From positions 62,001 to 126,000 of the forward strand of contig CANFQX010000002.1 of assembly GCA_947449255.1 (NCBI GenBank): 64,000 nt of DNA. The letters run 5' to 3'. The notes beneath the pieces were generated by a model that worked only from the letters and a program-made list of their open reading frames with translations, did no database searches and was not told where the DNA came from. The position numbers and the translations under genes are program-made. Below, in pieces: positions 15,280 through 25,310 of the stretch (within the stretch, counting starts at the first letter, position 1; every line of letters starts with the position of its first letter). The stretch is from Pseudobdellovibrionaceae bacterium. Its GTDB lineage: Bacteria; Bdellovibrionota; Bdellovibrionia; Bdellovibrionales; Bdellovibrionaceae.

Positions 15280-17145
15280 ATGCTTCCACTCATTAGAACA
15301 TTGATTTGGGCGCCAATTATCTTGCTAACCGCTTGTGCGACAGTGGCCTCAAATGAGCACGATAGTGCTCCCTATTACGAAGCTTCCTTTGATGACAAAA
15401 ACCGAGCACCTGCCTCATTGGTTCCCGCACCACTTGAAAATAAGAATGGCGAAGACAACCTAGGACCACTTTATATGAGAACGCAGGCCGACTATTATTT
15501 TGCAGTCGGAGAGGCCTACAGCCTTGAGGGCAATGCCACAAAAGCCATTGAGGCTTTCAATTCAACTCTTATCTATGATCAAAAATCTCCACTTGTTAAT
15601 ATTAGACTTGCTGGTGAGTACCTCAAGCAAGGCATGATATCCGAGTCGCTCAACCAAGCTGAACAGGCTGTACTTAAAGATCCGAAAAACACGGATGCAC
15701 TATTGCTTTTAGGTGGATTGTACTCCTCGATGAAGTTGTATCCTAAGGCGATGCTACAATATGAAAACGTGCTTAAAATTAATCCTTCAGACATGGAAGC
15801 GCCACTCTATATGGGGGCACTGTATTCAGAGCAAAAACAGCATGAAAAAGCCATAAAATTTTTTAATTCATTAATCAAGAATCCCGAGTATTCTACGCCA
15901 TACTTAACCCATTATTACATCGGACGAGTAAGGATGGAGCAGCCTGGTAAAAAATTTGAAAAGGCCGCCGAGGAATCCTTTAAAAAAGCACTCAGCCTAA
16001 AACCCGATTTTGTCGAGGCCGTGCTTTCATTGTCAGCACTTTATTCCAAACAAAAGCAGGATACAAAGGCTATAGCCTTATACCGAGCTTATCAAAAACA
16101 GAATGTTCCAAGCCCTAAAATAGCTGAAATATTGGCCCAGTTTTTTATTGAAAACGAAAGCTATGATTTGGCTCTGGAACAACTTGAGATATTAGATCGC
16201 AGCAGTGAAGACTCACTCAATATCAAAATGAAAATTGCTCTAATTCTTATTGAACAGAAAAAGGTCATCAAAGCAATTGCCAAGCTTGAGGAGATTTTAA
16301 GCATCGCTCCTGAATCTGACAAAGCCAGATTTTACCTTGCTGCAGTTTATGAGGAATCAAATCAAAAGGAGCTTGCCGTCCGTGAATTCAAAAAAATACC
16401 GACTAGCAGTACCTTCTTTGGCGATTCGATCGCGCATGCAACTTTTCTTTTAAAGGGAATGGGCAAAATTGAAGAGGCTGTTGAAGTGGTATCAAAAGGA
16501 CTGACCGCAAGAACCGATCAGCCACAAATCTATTCAATATACGCCTCGCTCCTTGATGAAAAAGCAGACTACAAGGGAGCTGCCAACTTACTAGAACAGG
16601 GCTTAGGTAAGTTTCCAAATAATACTCAGTTAAGATTTTATTATGGTGCTATTAATGACCGACTTGGAAACAAGGATATAGTTATTAGTCAAATGAAGAA
16701 AGTGCTAGAGCTTAATCCAGATCATGTCCAAGGCCTCAACTATCTCGCCTTCACTTTTGCGGAACTCAATACCAATTTACCTGATGCGGAAAAATTAGCA
16801 AGAAGAGCCATGAAATTAGAACCAGAAGATGGCTACATATTGGATACACTTGGTTGGATTCTCTTTAAACAAAGTAAAATGAATGAATCCATCAAACTTC
16901 TTGAAGCCGCCTATAAATATCAAGGTGCAGTCAGTGTAATCGCTGAACACCTTGGAGATGCTTACTATAAACACTCAATGGTCAATAAAGCCAAAAAAAT
17001 GTACAACCGTGCAGTGATTCTGGAGACCGACAAGCGTAAGATTGCCGAAATCAGAAGCAAAATTTCAGCCATTGAAAATCAAGAAATAAATTCTACCCGG
17101 CTTCCGGCAGCAATACGACCACAGATAACAGAATCCTCAAGATAA
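15280..17145 (+). CDS. Large TPR-repeat lipoprotein
   Basis: A protein of 621 residues. A signal peptide with lipobox LLTAC (Cys about 19) is followed by an acidic linker and then tetratricopeptide repeats from about residue 70 to 600. Clear repeats are AIEAFNSTLIYDQKSPLVNIRLAGEYLKQGM, the AMLQYENVLKINPSD region, and the GLNYLAFTFAEL...EDGYILDTLGWILFKQ block that is common in outer-membrane TPR lipoproteins. Such proteins serve as protein-protein scaffolds on the inner face of the outer membrane. The partner is unknown. The gene is convergent with the next one, with only six bases between stops and no terminator visible. Confidence 0.82.
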   Translation: MLPLIRTLIWAPIILLTACATVASNEHDSAPYYEASFDDKNRAPASLVPAPLENKNGEDNLGPLYMRTQADYYFAVGEAYSLEGNATKAIEAFNSTLIYDQKSPLVNIRLAGEYLKQGMISESLNQAEQAVLKDPKNTDALLLLGGLYSSMKLYPKAMLQYENVLKINPSDMEAPLYMGALYSEQKQHEKAIKFFNSLIKNPEYSTPYLTHYYIGRVRMEQPGKKFEKAAEESFKKALSLKPDFVEAVLSLSALYSKQKQDTKAIALYRAYQKQNVPSPKIAEILAQFFIENESYDLALEQLEILDRSSEDSLNIKMKIALILIEQKKVIKAIAKLEEILSIAPESDKARFYLAAVYEESNQKELAVREFKKIPTSSTFFGDSIAHATFLLKGMGKIEEAVEVVSKGLTARTDQPQIYSIYASLLDEKADYKGAANLLEQGLGKFPNNTQLRFYYGAINDRLGNKDIVISQMKKVLELNPDHVQGLNYLAFTFAELNTNLPDAEKLARRAMKLEPEDGYILDTLGWILFKQSKMNESIKLLEAAYKYQGAVSVIAEHLGDAYYKHSMVNKAKKMYNRAVILETDKRKIAEIRSKISAIENQEINSTRLPAAIRPQITESSR

Positions 17146-17151
17146 TTTTTA

Positions 17152-17811
17152 TCAAAAGGCCTTTCGAATCTTAAAGGCCTCGCGTTTCGTCAACTCAATA
17201 AATTGAAAATGACAAACCGAAAAAATAAACGGCACCGAAATAACCCAACCATACCCTAATAAAAAATCAGCAACAAGAATAGATATCCCCATGAAAAAAC
17301 TTGTAATCAAATAGAGCTTAAATTGCTTAAATATGGAAAGAACTGAGACATCTAAAGATTTAGCAAGTCCTTGATGACTTTCAAGGTTGATCGAAACTCC
17401 GTGACTAAATATTAAAAATACAAAGCTGCATAAAAACAGCAGCCAAAATGCAATCATAGTTTGCTCAAGTTGATCTTGTTGACTGTGCAATAGCCCCAAA
17501 GCGGATCCAAATAATACACCAGTCGGTGTAACTGCTAAGCCTCCAATTAAAAAACCGCGAATACTCTTTTTAAGGAAAGAAAGGTTACAAGCCAGGGATA
17601 GATATGAAGCCAAACTAGGTGATGGCAGTGAAGCAGTTATAATTCTACCAAAGACATTTCCTAAAATGAGGACCAGGAAGGAAGCTGGCAGAACTCCATA
17701 GGACCCGCATAAATTGAGCAAAAGGATAGCCAAACTCACTATAATTCCAAAAATCAAACTGACTTTCCATTGATGAATTATTGCGATCAGGGCTTGAATA
17801 ATTAGATTCAT
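17152..17811 (-). CDS. Polytopic inner membrane protein, unknown
   Basis: A protein of 219 residues with about five or six hydrophobic segments: 18-34, 40-58, 86-108, 119-137, 168-187 and 190-206. GFLIGGLAVTPTGVLFGSALG in the middle and a charged end (ELTKREAFKIRKAF) are visible. I do not recognise a family. Its start codon lies only 18 bases from the divergent lipoprotein start at 17830, so the promoters of both must lie inside the opposite reading frames. Confidence 0.6.
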   Translation of the reverse strand: MNLIIQALIAIIHQWKVSLIFGIIVSLAILLLNLCGSYGVLPASFLVLILGNVFGRIITASLPSPSLASYLSLACNLSFLKKSIRGFLIGGLAVTPTGVLFGSALGLLHSQQDQLEQTMIAFWLLFLCSFVFLIFSHGVSINLESHQGLAKSLDVSVLSIFKQFKLYLITSFFMGISILVADFLLGYGWVISVPFIFSVCHFQFIELTKREAFKIRKAF

Positions 17812-17823
17812 TTAAACTATGCT
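17794..17823 (+). promoter_or_regulatory. Candidate promoter giving a leaderless mRNA
   Basis: TTGAAT (17794-17799), 18-base spacer, TATGCT (17818-17823). The expected transcription start coincides with the A of the ATG at 17830. No Shine-Dalgarno sequence precedes that ATG, which fits leaderless translation. The promoter lies inside the 5' end of the divergent membrane-protein gene. Confidence 0.45.
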
Positions 17824-17829
17824 AATCAA

Positions 17830-18480
17830 ATGAAATCTAGGTTCAATCTCTTTCTTACATTTTATGCAACTATAACTGTTTTATTTCAAATTGGTTGTGT
17901 CACCAATAAGATCGCAGACAATGAAAAGGATTCTAAGGGTTATAAGTCGGGTCAATGGGAAACTCAGGCACTTATAAAAAACCACAAGAGCAAAAAAAGT
18001 CAAACGCTAGACATCGACATCTTTGCAATTCAAAATGAGAAAGCTCGCTTCGAAATCTCTGCACTTCTAGGTTTTCAGGTCGCAAGCTTGGTCATTTCAG
18101 GCCAAAATTTTTCATATATTGTATATCCCGAAAAAGCCTATTTTTTTGGAGATAGCTCAAGTCAAAGTCTTGAAAAATCTATTGGCCTACCACTCAATAT
18201 TATGAATTTAGCCAATATCGCTTTTGAGCAACCTATTCGAGGACCTGGCTGGAAATGCAGTGAGGACTCTCGTGGGGTCTTAGCTAAATGTGAAAACCCT
18301 AGTCGAGGGCTTTCAGTTGCATGGTTTGATCGAAGCCAGGGTCAAAAGAATGTTCTAATATCAGCGCCTCAATTTGAAATGCGATGGCGCTTTAATTCCC
18401 CCAAGACCCAAGTCCAGTTTAAAGCTGGGATCTTTACGCTAAAGCAACCTGAAGGGTTCAAAGCAATACACCTCAATTAA
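17830..18480 (+). CDS. LolB-like / DUF4292-like outer membrane lipoprotein
   Basis: A lipoprotein of 216 residues with lipobox QIGC (Cys about 23). The mature part begins GQWETQALIKNHKSKKSQTLDIDIF and continues with RFEISALLGFQVASLVISGQNFSYIVYPEKAYFFG. This beta-rich pattern resembles LolB and DUF4292 proteins, which bind lipoprotein acyl chains. Similarity is at the level of fold-like pattern, not strong identity, so a lipoprotein-insertion role is a hypothesis. The short distance from the TPR lipoprotein gene fits the clustering of envelope genes here. Transcription may be leaderless, as described under its promoter. Confidence 0.5.
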   Translation: MKSRFNLFLTFYATITVLFQIGCVTNKIADNEKDSKGYKSGQWETQALIKNHKSKKSQTLDIDIFAIQNEKARFEISALLGFQVASLVISGQNFSYIVYPEKAYFFGDSSSQSLEKSIGLPLNIMNLANIAFEQPIRGPGWKCSEDSRGVLAKCENPSRGLSVAWFDRSQGQKNVLISAPQFEMRWRFNSPKTQVQFKAGIFTLKQPEGFKAIHLN

Positions 18481-18557
18481 TTTTCTCGTTAACTGTTCAA
18501 AACTGAGGCATAATTTGACTATGAATCTATGTCATCCATCACCATACGGGAGATATT

Positions 18558-20633
18558 GTGGCTTCAAGTTTTAACCTTCAGACCTTGGTAACTAATTGGC
18601 AAAATTCAAGCTCAAATGCAAAAATTCATTGGAGTGGTACATTTGATGAATATTTAGACCTTGTGAAATCAAATCCGAAGGTTACGCGAAATGCCTACCA
18701 ACGAATGTTTGATATGATCGTCGAAGAAGGCTCTGAAATTTACACTGATTTCAAAAAAGAAGTCGTTAGATACAGGTTCTTTGACGACAAGTTCAATAAT
18801 GGTAAAGACGCTGTTTTTGGATTGGACGTGCAACTGATGAAGTTGGTCAACGTATTGAAATCCGCTGCTCTTGGCTATGGGACTGAAAAGAGGGTGATAC
18901 TACTTCATGGACCAGTGGGAAGTGCAAAATCAACAATTTGCAGAATGCTAAAAAAAGGACTGGAACGATATTCTTATTCGGATGCTGGCGCACTTTATAC
19001 TTTTGAGTGGATCGATGAAAAATTAGAACTTGATGGTATTTTAGGAAAGGGGATAAAAGCTTTCCCCACTCCAATGAACGAAGAACCTCTTCTTTTAATT
19101 CCAGAAGATTTGCGTCCCTCAGTTTATGAGCAGCTAAATAAAGGTCAAGACGGCTCTTTCAGAGTCAATGTTGATGGTGAATTGAGTCCACCTTCTAGAT
19201 TTATTTTTAAATCCTTAATGGAAAAATACGATGGCGACCTGATGAAAGTGTTAAAACATGTTCGAGTAAAACGCTTTTTCCTTTCGGAAGCAGATCGTAT
19301 CGGAATTGGTACTTTCCAACCAAAAGATGAGAAAAATCAAGACTCGACCGAGCTGACTGGGGATATCAATTACCGCAAAATTGCCGAATATGGATCTGAT
19401 TCTGACCCACGAGCATTTAATTTTGATGGCGAATTTAATATTGCTAATCGCGGATTGATTGAGTTCGTGGAAGTTCTTAAGCTTGATGTCGCCTTCTTAT
19501 ATGACTTACTAGGCGCCTCCCAAGAGCATCGTGTGAAACCTAAAAAATTCGCACAGACTCATATAGATGAAGTGATCATTGGACATACAAATGAGCCCGA
19601 GTACCGGAGACTTCAAGACAATGAGTTTATGGAAGCCCTTCGGGATCGGACAGTAAAAATAGATATTCCCTACATCACTCGTTGGAATGATGAAGTGAAT
19701 ATTTACAAAAGAGACTTTAATTCTCAAAAAGTTCGTGGCATTTCAATTGCTCCTCATACAGTTGAAATGGCTGCAATGTGGGCTATTTTAACAAGACTAG
19801 AAAAGCCAAAAAAAGCAAATCTGACTCGCTTGCAGAAGCTAAAACTGTACAATGGCAAAACCTTACCTAACTACACTGAAGACAACGTCAGGGAGCTTAG
19901 AAAAGAAACAAATCGTGAAGGCTTGGAAGGAATTTCTGCCCGGTACATTCAAGATAAGCTATCAAATGCACTTGTGGCTGCTCAGCAATCAAACAAGGGT
20001 TCTTTAAATCCATTCATGGTTTTTAAGGAACTGGAGTCAGGCTTAAAAAGTCATTCCTTGATTTCGAATGAAGATCTGAAAAACGAATACAAAGAACTTC
20101 TTGGAATTGTCCTGCAAGAATACGAAGAAATTATTAAAGCAGAAGTCCAAAGAGCCATCAGTGCTGATGAAAGCGCCATGGCCAGACTTTGCGCGAACTA
20201 TATTGATAATGTAAAGGCCTACACTCAGAAAGAGCGTGTACGCAATCAGTTTACTGGTAACGATGAGGAACCCGACGAGCGCCTAATGCGTTCAATTGAA
20301 GATAAAATAGAAATCCCTGAATCCAGAAAAGATGATTTCCGCCGTGAGATTATGAATTACATTGGTGCCTTAGCTTTAGAAAATAAGAAGTTTAACTACA
20401 AAATGAACGAGCGCCTTCATAAGGCGATTGAGTTAAAGCTTTTTGAAGATCAAAAGGACAGTATTAAGCTCACTACACTGGTGAGCAATGTAGCTGACAA
20501 AGACACTCAAGAAAAAATTGACATTGTTAAGACACGTCTTATTAAAGACTTCGGGTATGATGAAATATCAGCAACGGATGTTTTACATTATGTTGCAAGC
20601 ATATTTGCCCGAGGCGATGTAAAGAACAAATAA
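18558..20633 (+). CDS. prkA: PrkA/YeaG family serine kinase or AAA+ protein
   Basis: A protein of 691 residues. The N-terminal PrkA AAA domain includes Walker [10 protein letters not shown] and the family motifs [12 protein letters not shown] and LYTFEW. The C-terminal PrkA domain includes the helical [18 protein letters not shown] and the [15 protein letters not shown] end. E. coli YeaG and B. subtilis PrkA respond to starvation and sporulation; kinase versus protease activity is still debated in the literature. The GTG at 18558 has GGGAG seven bases upstream. It is followed one base later by the YeaH homologue and then SpoVR, the conserved three-gene unit. Confidence 0.93.
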   Translation: MASSFNLQTLVTNWQNSSSNAKIHWSGTFDEYLDLVKSNPKVTRNAYQRMFDMIVEEGSEIYTDFKKEVVRYRFFDDKFNNGKDAVFGLDVQLMKLVNVLKSAALGYGTEKRVILLHGPVGSAKSTICRMLKKGLERYSYSDAGALYTFEWIDEKLELDGILGKGIKAFPTPMNEEPLLLIPEDLRPSVYEQLNKGQDGSFRVNVDGELSPPSRFIFKSLMEKYDGDLMKVLKHVRVKRFFLSEADRIGIGTFQPKDEKNQDSTELTGDINYRKIAEYGSDSDPRAFNFDGEFNIANRGLIEFVEVLKLDVAFLYDLLGASQEHRVKPKKFAQTHIDEVIIGHTNEPEYRRLQDNEFMEALRDRTVKIDIPYITRWNDEVNIYKRDFNSQKVRGISIAPHTVEMAAMWAILTRLEKPKKANLTRLQKLKLYNGKTLPNYTEDNVRELRKETNREGLEGISARYIQDKLSNALVAAQQSNKGSLNPFMVFKELESGLKSHSLISNEDLKNEYKELLGIVLQEYEEIIKAEVQRAISADESAMARLCANYIDNVKAYTQKERVRNQFTGNDEEPDERLMRSIEDKIEIPESRKDDFRREIMNYIGALALENKKFNYKMNERLHKAIELKLFEDQKDSIKLTTLVSNVADKDTQEKIDIVKTRLIKDFGYDEISATDVLHYVASIFARGDVKNK

Positions 20634-20634
20634 T

Positions 20635-21732
20635 ATGTCAATACGGGAAGACAACAACAGGTTTAAAGAGATCGTCAAAGGAAAGGTCAAAGAAGACCTT
20701 AGGAAATACGTTTCCAAAGGCGAACTCATTGGAAAACGTGAAGACGAATTTGTTAAGATCCCACTTCCTAGAATTGATATTCCAAATTTTAGATATGGAC
20801 CAAAGCAGTCTGGTGGTGTTGGCCAAGGCGAAGGTCAGCAAGGTGAAGACGTAGGAGATCCCGGCGAAGGTGGTCAAGGCAATGCTGGCGAGGCTCCAGG
20901 AGAGCACTTATTAGAAGTTGAATTGTCCATGGATGAACTTGCTGATATTCTTGGAGAAAAGCTTGAGCTTCCTCGTATTGAGCCCAAGGGATCGAAAAAC
21001 ATTGAAGCTATAAAAACAAAATTTACGGGACTCGCCCCAGTGGGGCCAGAGGGACTCAGACATTTTAAGTCATCCTATAAGCGAGCACTAAAACGATATG
21101 TTTCCTCTGGAACCTATAATTCTGAAGATCCGCTAGTCATTCCAATACGAAGAGACATGCAGTACAAGTCCTTCAAAAAAGTCACCAAACCACAAACTCA
21201 AGCTGTTGTTATCTACATGATGGACGTCTCGGGCAGCATGGGCGATGAGCAGAAGGAAATTGTTCGACTTGAAAGTTTTTGGATAAATACTTGGCTTAAA
21301 AAGCACTATAAGGGCCTAGAGACTAGATTTATAATTCACGATGCTGCTGCAAAAGAAGTCGATGAAGATACTTTTTTTAGGACGAGTGAGTCAGGTGGGA
21401 CATTGATTAGCTCTGCCTACAAACTATGCCAGGAAATTATCCTAAAGGATTATCCCGTCAATGAGTGGAACATTTATCCATTTCATTTTAGTGATGGCGA
21501 TAATTGGAGCAGCGACGACACCCGTGTGTGTGTTAAAATGTTACAAGAATTTTTTCTGCCAAACTGCAATGCCTTTAATTATGGTCAGGTAGAGAGTAAA
21601 TATGGCAGCGGTCAATTTTTAAAGGATTTGCAGAAAGAATTTGGATCCGATGAAAGACTGAATCTAAGCCAAATCGAATCCCGAGATAAAATTCTAGATT
21701 CTATAAAAGATTTTTTAGGAAAAGGCCGCTGA
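20635..21732 (+). CDS. YeaH/YhbH family protein (DUF444) with vWA-like domain
   Basis: A protein of 365 residues. The N-terminal basic part ([24 protein letters not shown]) is followed by a Gly/Glu-rich flexible linker (about 63-90). A von Willebrand A-like domain follows, with the metal-site motif [12 protein letters not shown] and [14 protein letters not shown]. YeaH works with the YeaG kinase in stress adaptation in E. coli. The ATG follows the prkA stop after one base, and the spoVR gene follows, so the three are one transcription unit. Confidence 0.9.
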   Translation: MSIREDNNRFKEIVKGKVKEDLRKYVSKGELIGKREDEFVKIPLPRIDIPNFRYGPKQSGGVGQGEGQQGEDVGDPGEGGQGNAGEAPGEHLLEVELSMDELADILGEKLELPRIEPKGSKNIEAIKTKFTGLAPVGPEGLRHFKSSYKRALKRYVSSGTYNSEDPLVIPIRRDMQYKSFKKVTKPQTQAVVIYMMDVSGSMGDEQKEIVRLESFWINTWLKKHYKGLETRFIIHDAAAKEVDEDTFFRTSESGGTLISSAYKLCQEIILKDYPVNEWNIYPFHFSDGDNWSSDDTRVCVKMLQEFFLPNCNAFNYGQVESKYGSGQFLKDLQKEFGSDERLNLSQIESRDKILDSIKDFLGKGR

Positions 21733-21769
21733 ACCCAAATTAAAAAAACCTTTAGGAGGGGAATCCGAC

Positions 21770-23272
21770 ATGGCAAATTTAACTCCTGAGCTTGAAGCAG
21801 AACGAGTTCGTATATGCCAGATCGCTAAGGATGCGGGCCTAGATTGCTTTGAGACAATATTTGAATTAATCACTTACGACCAAATAAACCAATTCGCTGC
21901 CTACGGGGGTTTTCCAGTACGTTATCCACATTGGAAATTTGGGATGGAATATGAACATCTCTCGAAGAGCTATGAGTACGGTCTTTCAAAAATATATGAA
22001 ATGGTTATCAATACGGACCCCTGCTATGCCTACCTGATGGAAGGCAATGCTATGATGGACCAAAAACTTGTTATGGCGCATGTTTATGGTCACTGCGATT
22101 TTTTTAAAAATAACGTTTGGTTTTCAAAAACCAATCGAAAAATGATGGATCAAATGGCGAATCATGCAACGCGAGTGCGAAGATATATGGATCGCTACGG
22201 GATCGACGTTGTCGAAAATTTTTTAGATGTCTGTCTAAGCATAGAAAATTTAATTGATCGCCACAGCCCTTACATTGAAACCTCATCCGTGCGCCAAGCC
22301 CCCCAGGTTCAAGAAAATAATTATCTATTGCGCGTTGATCGCGACTATATGCGCGACTACATTAATCCTCCTGCCTATGTGGACGAACAAAAGAGACGCT
22401 CTGAGCATGAAGCCTATATGAAGGCTCATAGATTTCCCTCAGAGCCCGAAAAAGATATTCTGAAATTCTTAATGCACAATGCACCACTGGCTGACTGGCA
22501 AGTGGATATACTTACTTTAATACGTGAAGAGGCCTATTATTTCGCGCCCCAAGGTATGACTAAGACAATGAATGAAGGCTGGGCTTCATATTGGCACTCA
22601 AAACTGATGACAACAAAAATTCTAAATGACTCAGAAATCATTGATTTTGCAGACCATCATGCAGGAACCATGGCCATGGCGCCCAATGGCTACAATCCTT
22701 ATAAAGTTGGAATTGAGTTGTTCCGTAATATTGAAGAGCGTTGGAATAAGGGCCAATTTGGCAGAGAATGGGAAGAGTGTGATGATGTTAGAGCTAGAAA
22801 AAACTGGGATCTAAAACTAAATCTTGGAAGAGAAAAGATTTTTGAGGTTCGCAAGGTTTGCAATGATGTCACTTTTATTGATCAATTCTTGACGGAAGAC
22901 TTTTGCCTAAAAAATAAATTATTTGTTTATAAATTTAATAAAAAAACTCAGAAATTTGAAATTGATACTTCAAACTTTAAAGCAGTAAAAGCGCAAATCC
23001 TGTTTCATATGACTAATTTTGGACAGCCCATTATTAAAATTGAAGACGCGAACTTTGAAAATCGCGGAGAACTTTTACTAAGTCATTTGCATGAAGGCAT
23101 TGATATGCAGCCAGATTTCATGAGCGAAACTCTAAAAAATGTTTACAAACTATGGAAGCGGCCTGTAAATATTATCACCGTTATGGATGATAGTCCGCAG
23201 CTTTTCAAATTTGACGGAAGAGATTATACAACTCAGAAGTTAAATGAGGAGCCAAGCACAAAGACTTCATAG
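21770..23272 (+). CDS. SpoVR family protein (YcgB-like)
   Basis: A protein of 500 residues with the SpoVR family blocks: FETIFELITYDQINQFAAYGGFPVRYPHW near the N-terminus, MAHVYGHCDFFKNN, WQVDILTLIREEAYYFAPQGMTKTMNEGWASYWHSKLM, and GYNPYKVGIELFRNIEERW. SpoVR is needed for spore cortex in Bacillus, and YcgB is part of the RpoS regulon in E. coli, but its activity is unknown. GGAGGGGAAT is a strong ribosome binding site in the 37-base gap after the yeaH gene. A role in dormancy or stress of this non-sporing bacterium is inference from context. Confidence 0.93.
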   Translation: MANLTPELEAERVRICQIAKDAGLDCFETIFELITYDQINQFAAYGGFPVRYPHWKFGMEYEHLSKSYEYGLSKIYEMVINTDPCYAYLMEGNAMMDQKLVMAHVYGHCDFFKNNVWFSKTNRKMMDQMANHATRVRRYMDRYGIDVVENFLDVCLSIENLIDRHSPYIETSSVRQAPQVQENNYLLRVDRDYMRDYINPPAYVDEQKRRSEHEAYMKAHRFPSEPEKDILKFLMHNAPLADWQVDILTLIREEAYYFAPQGMTKTMNEGWASYWHSKLMTTKILNDSEIIDFADHHAGTMAMAPNGYNPYKVGIELFRNIEERWNKGQFGREWEECDDVRARKNWDLKLNLGREKIFEVRKVCNDVTFIDQFLTEDFCLKNKLFVYKFNKKTQKFEIDTSNFKAVKAQILFHMTNFGQPIIKIEDANFENRGELLLSHLHEGIDMQPDFMSETLKNVYKLWKRPVNIITVMDDSPQLFKFDGRDYTTQKLNEEPSTKTS

Positions 23273-23320
23273 TGAAAACTGCCTGTGTGGCTACAGACCT
23301 TCGTTTTCGGAAAGCATTTT

Positions 23321-23683
23321 ATGAAAAATACCCGATTAGTCTACAGCACAGATCCAAAAGATGTCGTGGTCTGTTCTAGTTGCAAGAAATTAAAGAGTGA
23401 GTGCAATTGCATTATTCAGGAAACGGTTGAAGGTTTAAAATTCATCGTTATTTTTCGCCTCGAAAAAAATGGACGTGGTGGAAAAATAGTTACCGTACTT
23501 GATGGCTTACCTAAAAACGAAAATTATCTAAAGGAGTTATCCAAAGAGCTAAAGGCAAAGTGCGGCGTTGGGGGATCTTTCCTGATCGGCGAGAAGCATG
23601 GCATTATCGAGATCCAAGGAGACAAACGGGACCAACTCAAAAAAATTCTTGATCTAAAAGGAATGAAATACAAAGGCATGTAG
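23321..23683 (+). CDS. yciH: SUI1/eIF1-like translation factor (YciH family)
   Basis: A small eIF1-like protein of 120 residues. The SUI1 domain is in the C-terminal 75 residues: ENGRGGKIVTVLDGLPKNE, LSKELKAKCGVGGSF and GEKHGIIEIQGDKRDQLKKIL. Bacterial YciH influences start-codon choice and stress responses. An N-terminal pair of cysteines (VVCSSCKKLKSECNC) could bind zinc. The ATG at 23321 has GGAAAG upstream; a GTG at 23285 would add 12 residues without homology. It is the last gene of the plus-strand run that includes spoVR. Confidence 0.85.
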   Translation: MKNTRLVYSTDPKDVVVCSSCKKLKSECNCIIQETVEGLKFIVIFRLEKNGRGGKIVTVLDGLPKNENYLKELSKELKAKCGVGGSFLIGEKHGIIEIQGDKRDQLKKILDLKGMKYKGM

Positions 23684-23703
23684 CCAAAACCCCTCTCAAA
23701 AAA

Positions 23704-24633
23704 CTAAATTCCCTTTTTTCGAGCGATCTTGATTAGTTTTTGGATCGCCCATAGTATGTCCTTACTATAGGAAAAAATTCTGCCTACTTGATTTAATGGA
23801 ATCCAGTCTACTCCTCGATGGTAGTCGGCATCGATAATCTTTTTTGGTTCATTCCAAGCTTGATCTAGGACGCCAACAAAAAAAGATGTTTCACAATGAT
23901 TTACAATTCCATCCCAGTAAAATTCATACTTGCGAATGAATGCGGGTTCAGAAAGTATTTTTATTTTGTATCCTGTTTCTTCAAAAGTTTCTCTTATTCC
24001 TGCCTCCTGGGGCGATTCACCTTTTTCAATCTTTCCCCCGGGTAAAAAGAAATAAGACTCACCTGATTTAGGATCAACACCATGAAAACCCAGTATTTTA
24101 TTTTTATGAATGACGACGACTGAAGCTCGCCTACGATAAATTTTCTCTGCCTCTAAATTTTTCAATGCCAAGCGCCGACGAGCAAAGAAATCAGTCAGAA
24201 GTAATGAACATTCTTGTTTTAATACTCCTGATGACAATTCAACTTGGTGATTAAGGCGGGAGTCCTGAAGAACCGAGTAAAGACTTTCGACTGCGCCCGC
24301 TTTTGAATCCTTTGCACCATAAACGACCCGATCAACGCGGGCCTGCTGAATAGCTCCGGCGCACATCAAACAGGGCTCAAGAGTGACATATAAGGTGCAT
24401 CCAACCAGTCGCCAAGATTTAAGCTTCTTGGCAGCCCGATGCAAGGCCAGCACCTCTGCGTGACCCAGGGGAGTCATCAATTTTTCCCTGTTATTAGATG
24501 CCCAAGAAATCAATTGACCCTTGGAGTCAACAACTACGGCTCCCACGGGAACATCGCCATGTGATGCCGCCTTTTTGGCTAATTCCAGCGCAATCCCCAT
24601 CCACTTTTCATCCCGTGAATTTTGTTCAATCAT
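23704..24633 (-). CDS. tadA: tRNA adenosine deaminase TadA fused to a Nudix hydrolase domain
   Basis: Residues 1-150 are TadA, which converts A34 to inosine in tRNA-Arg(ACG): zinc motif GHAEVLAL, PCLMCAGA, and VVYGAKDSKAGAVESL. Residues 165-305 are a Nudix domain: GFHGVDPKSGESYFFLPGGKIEKG followed by the Nudix box GESPQEAGIRETFEETGY. The box residues are intact (G, E, RE, EE, G), so hydrolase activity is expected; the substrate is unknown. The join is continuous in frame with no stop or frameshift. The usual TadA is about 150-160 residues. The start has GAGGAAA upstream. The matching tRNA-Arg(ACG) gene lies in this window at 36169. Confidence 0.9.
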   Translation of the reverse strand: MIEQNSRDEKWMGIALELAKKAASHGDVPVGAVVVDSKGQLISWASNNREKLMTPLGHAEVLALHRAAKKLKSWRLVGCTLYVTLEPCLMCAGAIQQARVDRVVYGAKDSKAGAVESLYSVLQDSRLNHQVELSSGVLKQECSLLLTDFFARRRLALKNLEAEKIYRRRASVVVIHKNKILGFHGVDPKSGESYFFLPGGKIEKGESPQEAGIRETFEETGYKIKILSEPAFIRKYEFYWDGIVNHCETSFFVGVLDQAWNEPKKIIDADYHRGVDWIPLNQVGRIFSYSKDILWAIQKLIKIARKKGI

Positions 24634-24877
24634 TCTATTTCCTCAAAAAATTTTAAACCTATAAACATGAGATTCGATTAAAGCCTAAAATACTGACATA
24701 CAATACATCTATTTAATTAACAATTCCAACATGATAGGAAATTCCTAATGAATTATCTGGTCTCTATTTAAAGGTCCGGCCTTGATTTCTTAAAATTACT
24801 CATTCTTGGCCTGATCTATCTAAAACACCTGTATAGGACCTAAAAACTAAAGTCTCTGCGCATTAAATCTGGAAGAC

Positions 24878-24906
24878 TTGCCCATTTGCTGCCTGTTTGT
24901 TATACA
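24878..24906 (+). promoter_or_regulatory. Sigma-70 promoter of rpsU
   Basis: TTGCCC (24878-24883), 17-base spacer, TATACA (24901-24906). The predicted start is about 24913, giving a leader of about 29 bases before the GTG at 24942. The stretch 24634-24877 before it contains no gene; I see nothing else definite in it. Confidence 0.6.
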
Positions 24907-24941
24907 CTCGAAGATTCCACACTGAAGGGCAGGTGATTGTC

Positions 24942-25142
24942 GTGGCATTAGTTAAGATCAAAGACGGTGAGTCTTTCGAATCTGCGTTCAGAAAATTCAA
25001 AAAATCTTGTGAAAAAGCAGGTATTCTTTCTGACGTTAAAAAACGTGAACACTTTGAAAAACCTTCTGTAAGACTTAAAAAGAAGTCAATAGCAGCTCGT
25101 AAACGCGCTGTTAAAAAATCCAGAAAAGGTTGGGGCGAATAG
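24942..25142 (+). CDS. rpsU: 30S ribosomal protein S21
   Basis: A protein of 66 residues with the full S21 pattern: [49 protein letters not shown]. The GTG at 24942 gives the normal N-terminus [10 protein letters not shown]; a longer start at 24897 would put the promoter inside the reading frame. It heads the macromolecular-synthesis cluster rpsU-yqeY-dnaG-rpoD. A strong terminator follows it, so ribosomal protein output can be higher than that of the downstream primase and sigma factor genes. Confidence 0.95.
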   Translation: MALVKIKDGESFESAFRKFKKSCEKAGILSDVKKREHFEKPSVRLKKKSIAARKRAVKKSRKGWGE

Positions 25143-25237
25143 TTCCAATGAGTTCACTCTTTTAATTTTTCGAATCAGATAATTATTTTGAATAACATTT
25201 AGAATAATTAGTAAAAACGAATAAATAATTAGTAGAT

Positions 25238-25270
25238 AAAACAGAGGCGACCACAAGTCGCCTCTGTTTT
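25238..25270 (+). terminator. Strong bidirectional-looking hairpin between rpsU and yqeY
   Basis: AAAACAGAGGCGAC and GTCGCCTCTGTTTT pair perfectly over 14 bases around the loop CACAA, with A/T ends. It can terminate or attenuate transcription between rpsU and the yqeY-dnaG-rpoD part. Confidence 0.85.
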
Positions 25271-25310
25271 ATTCAAAATAAATCTACGAATGATAAACAT
25301 GGAGCTCCTC

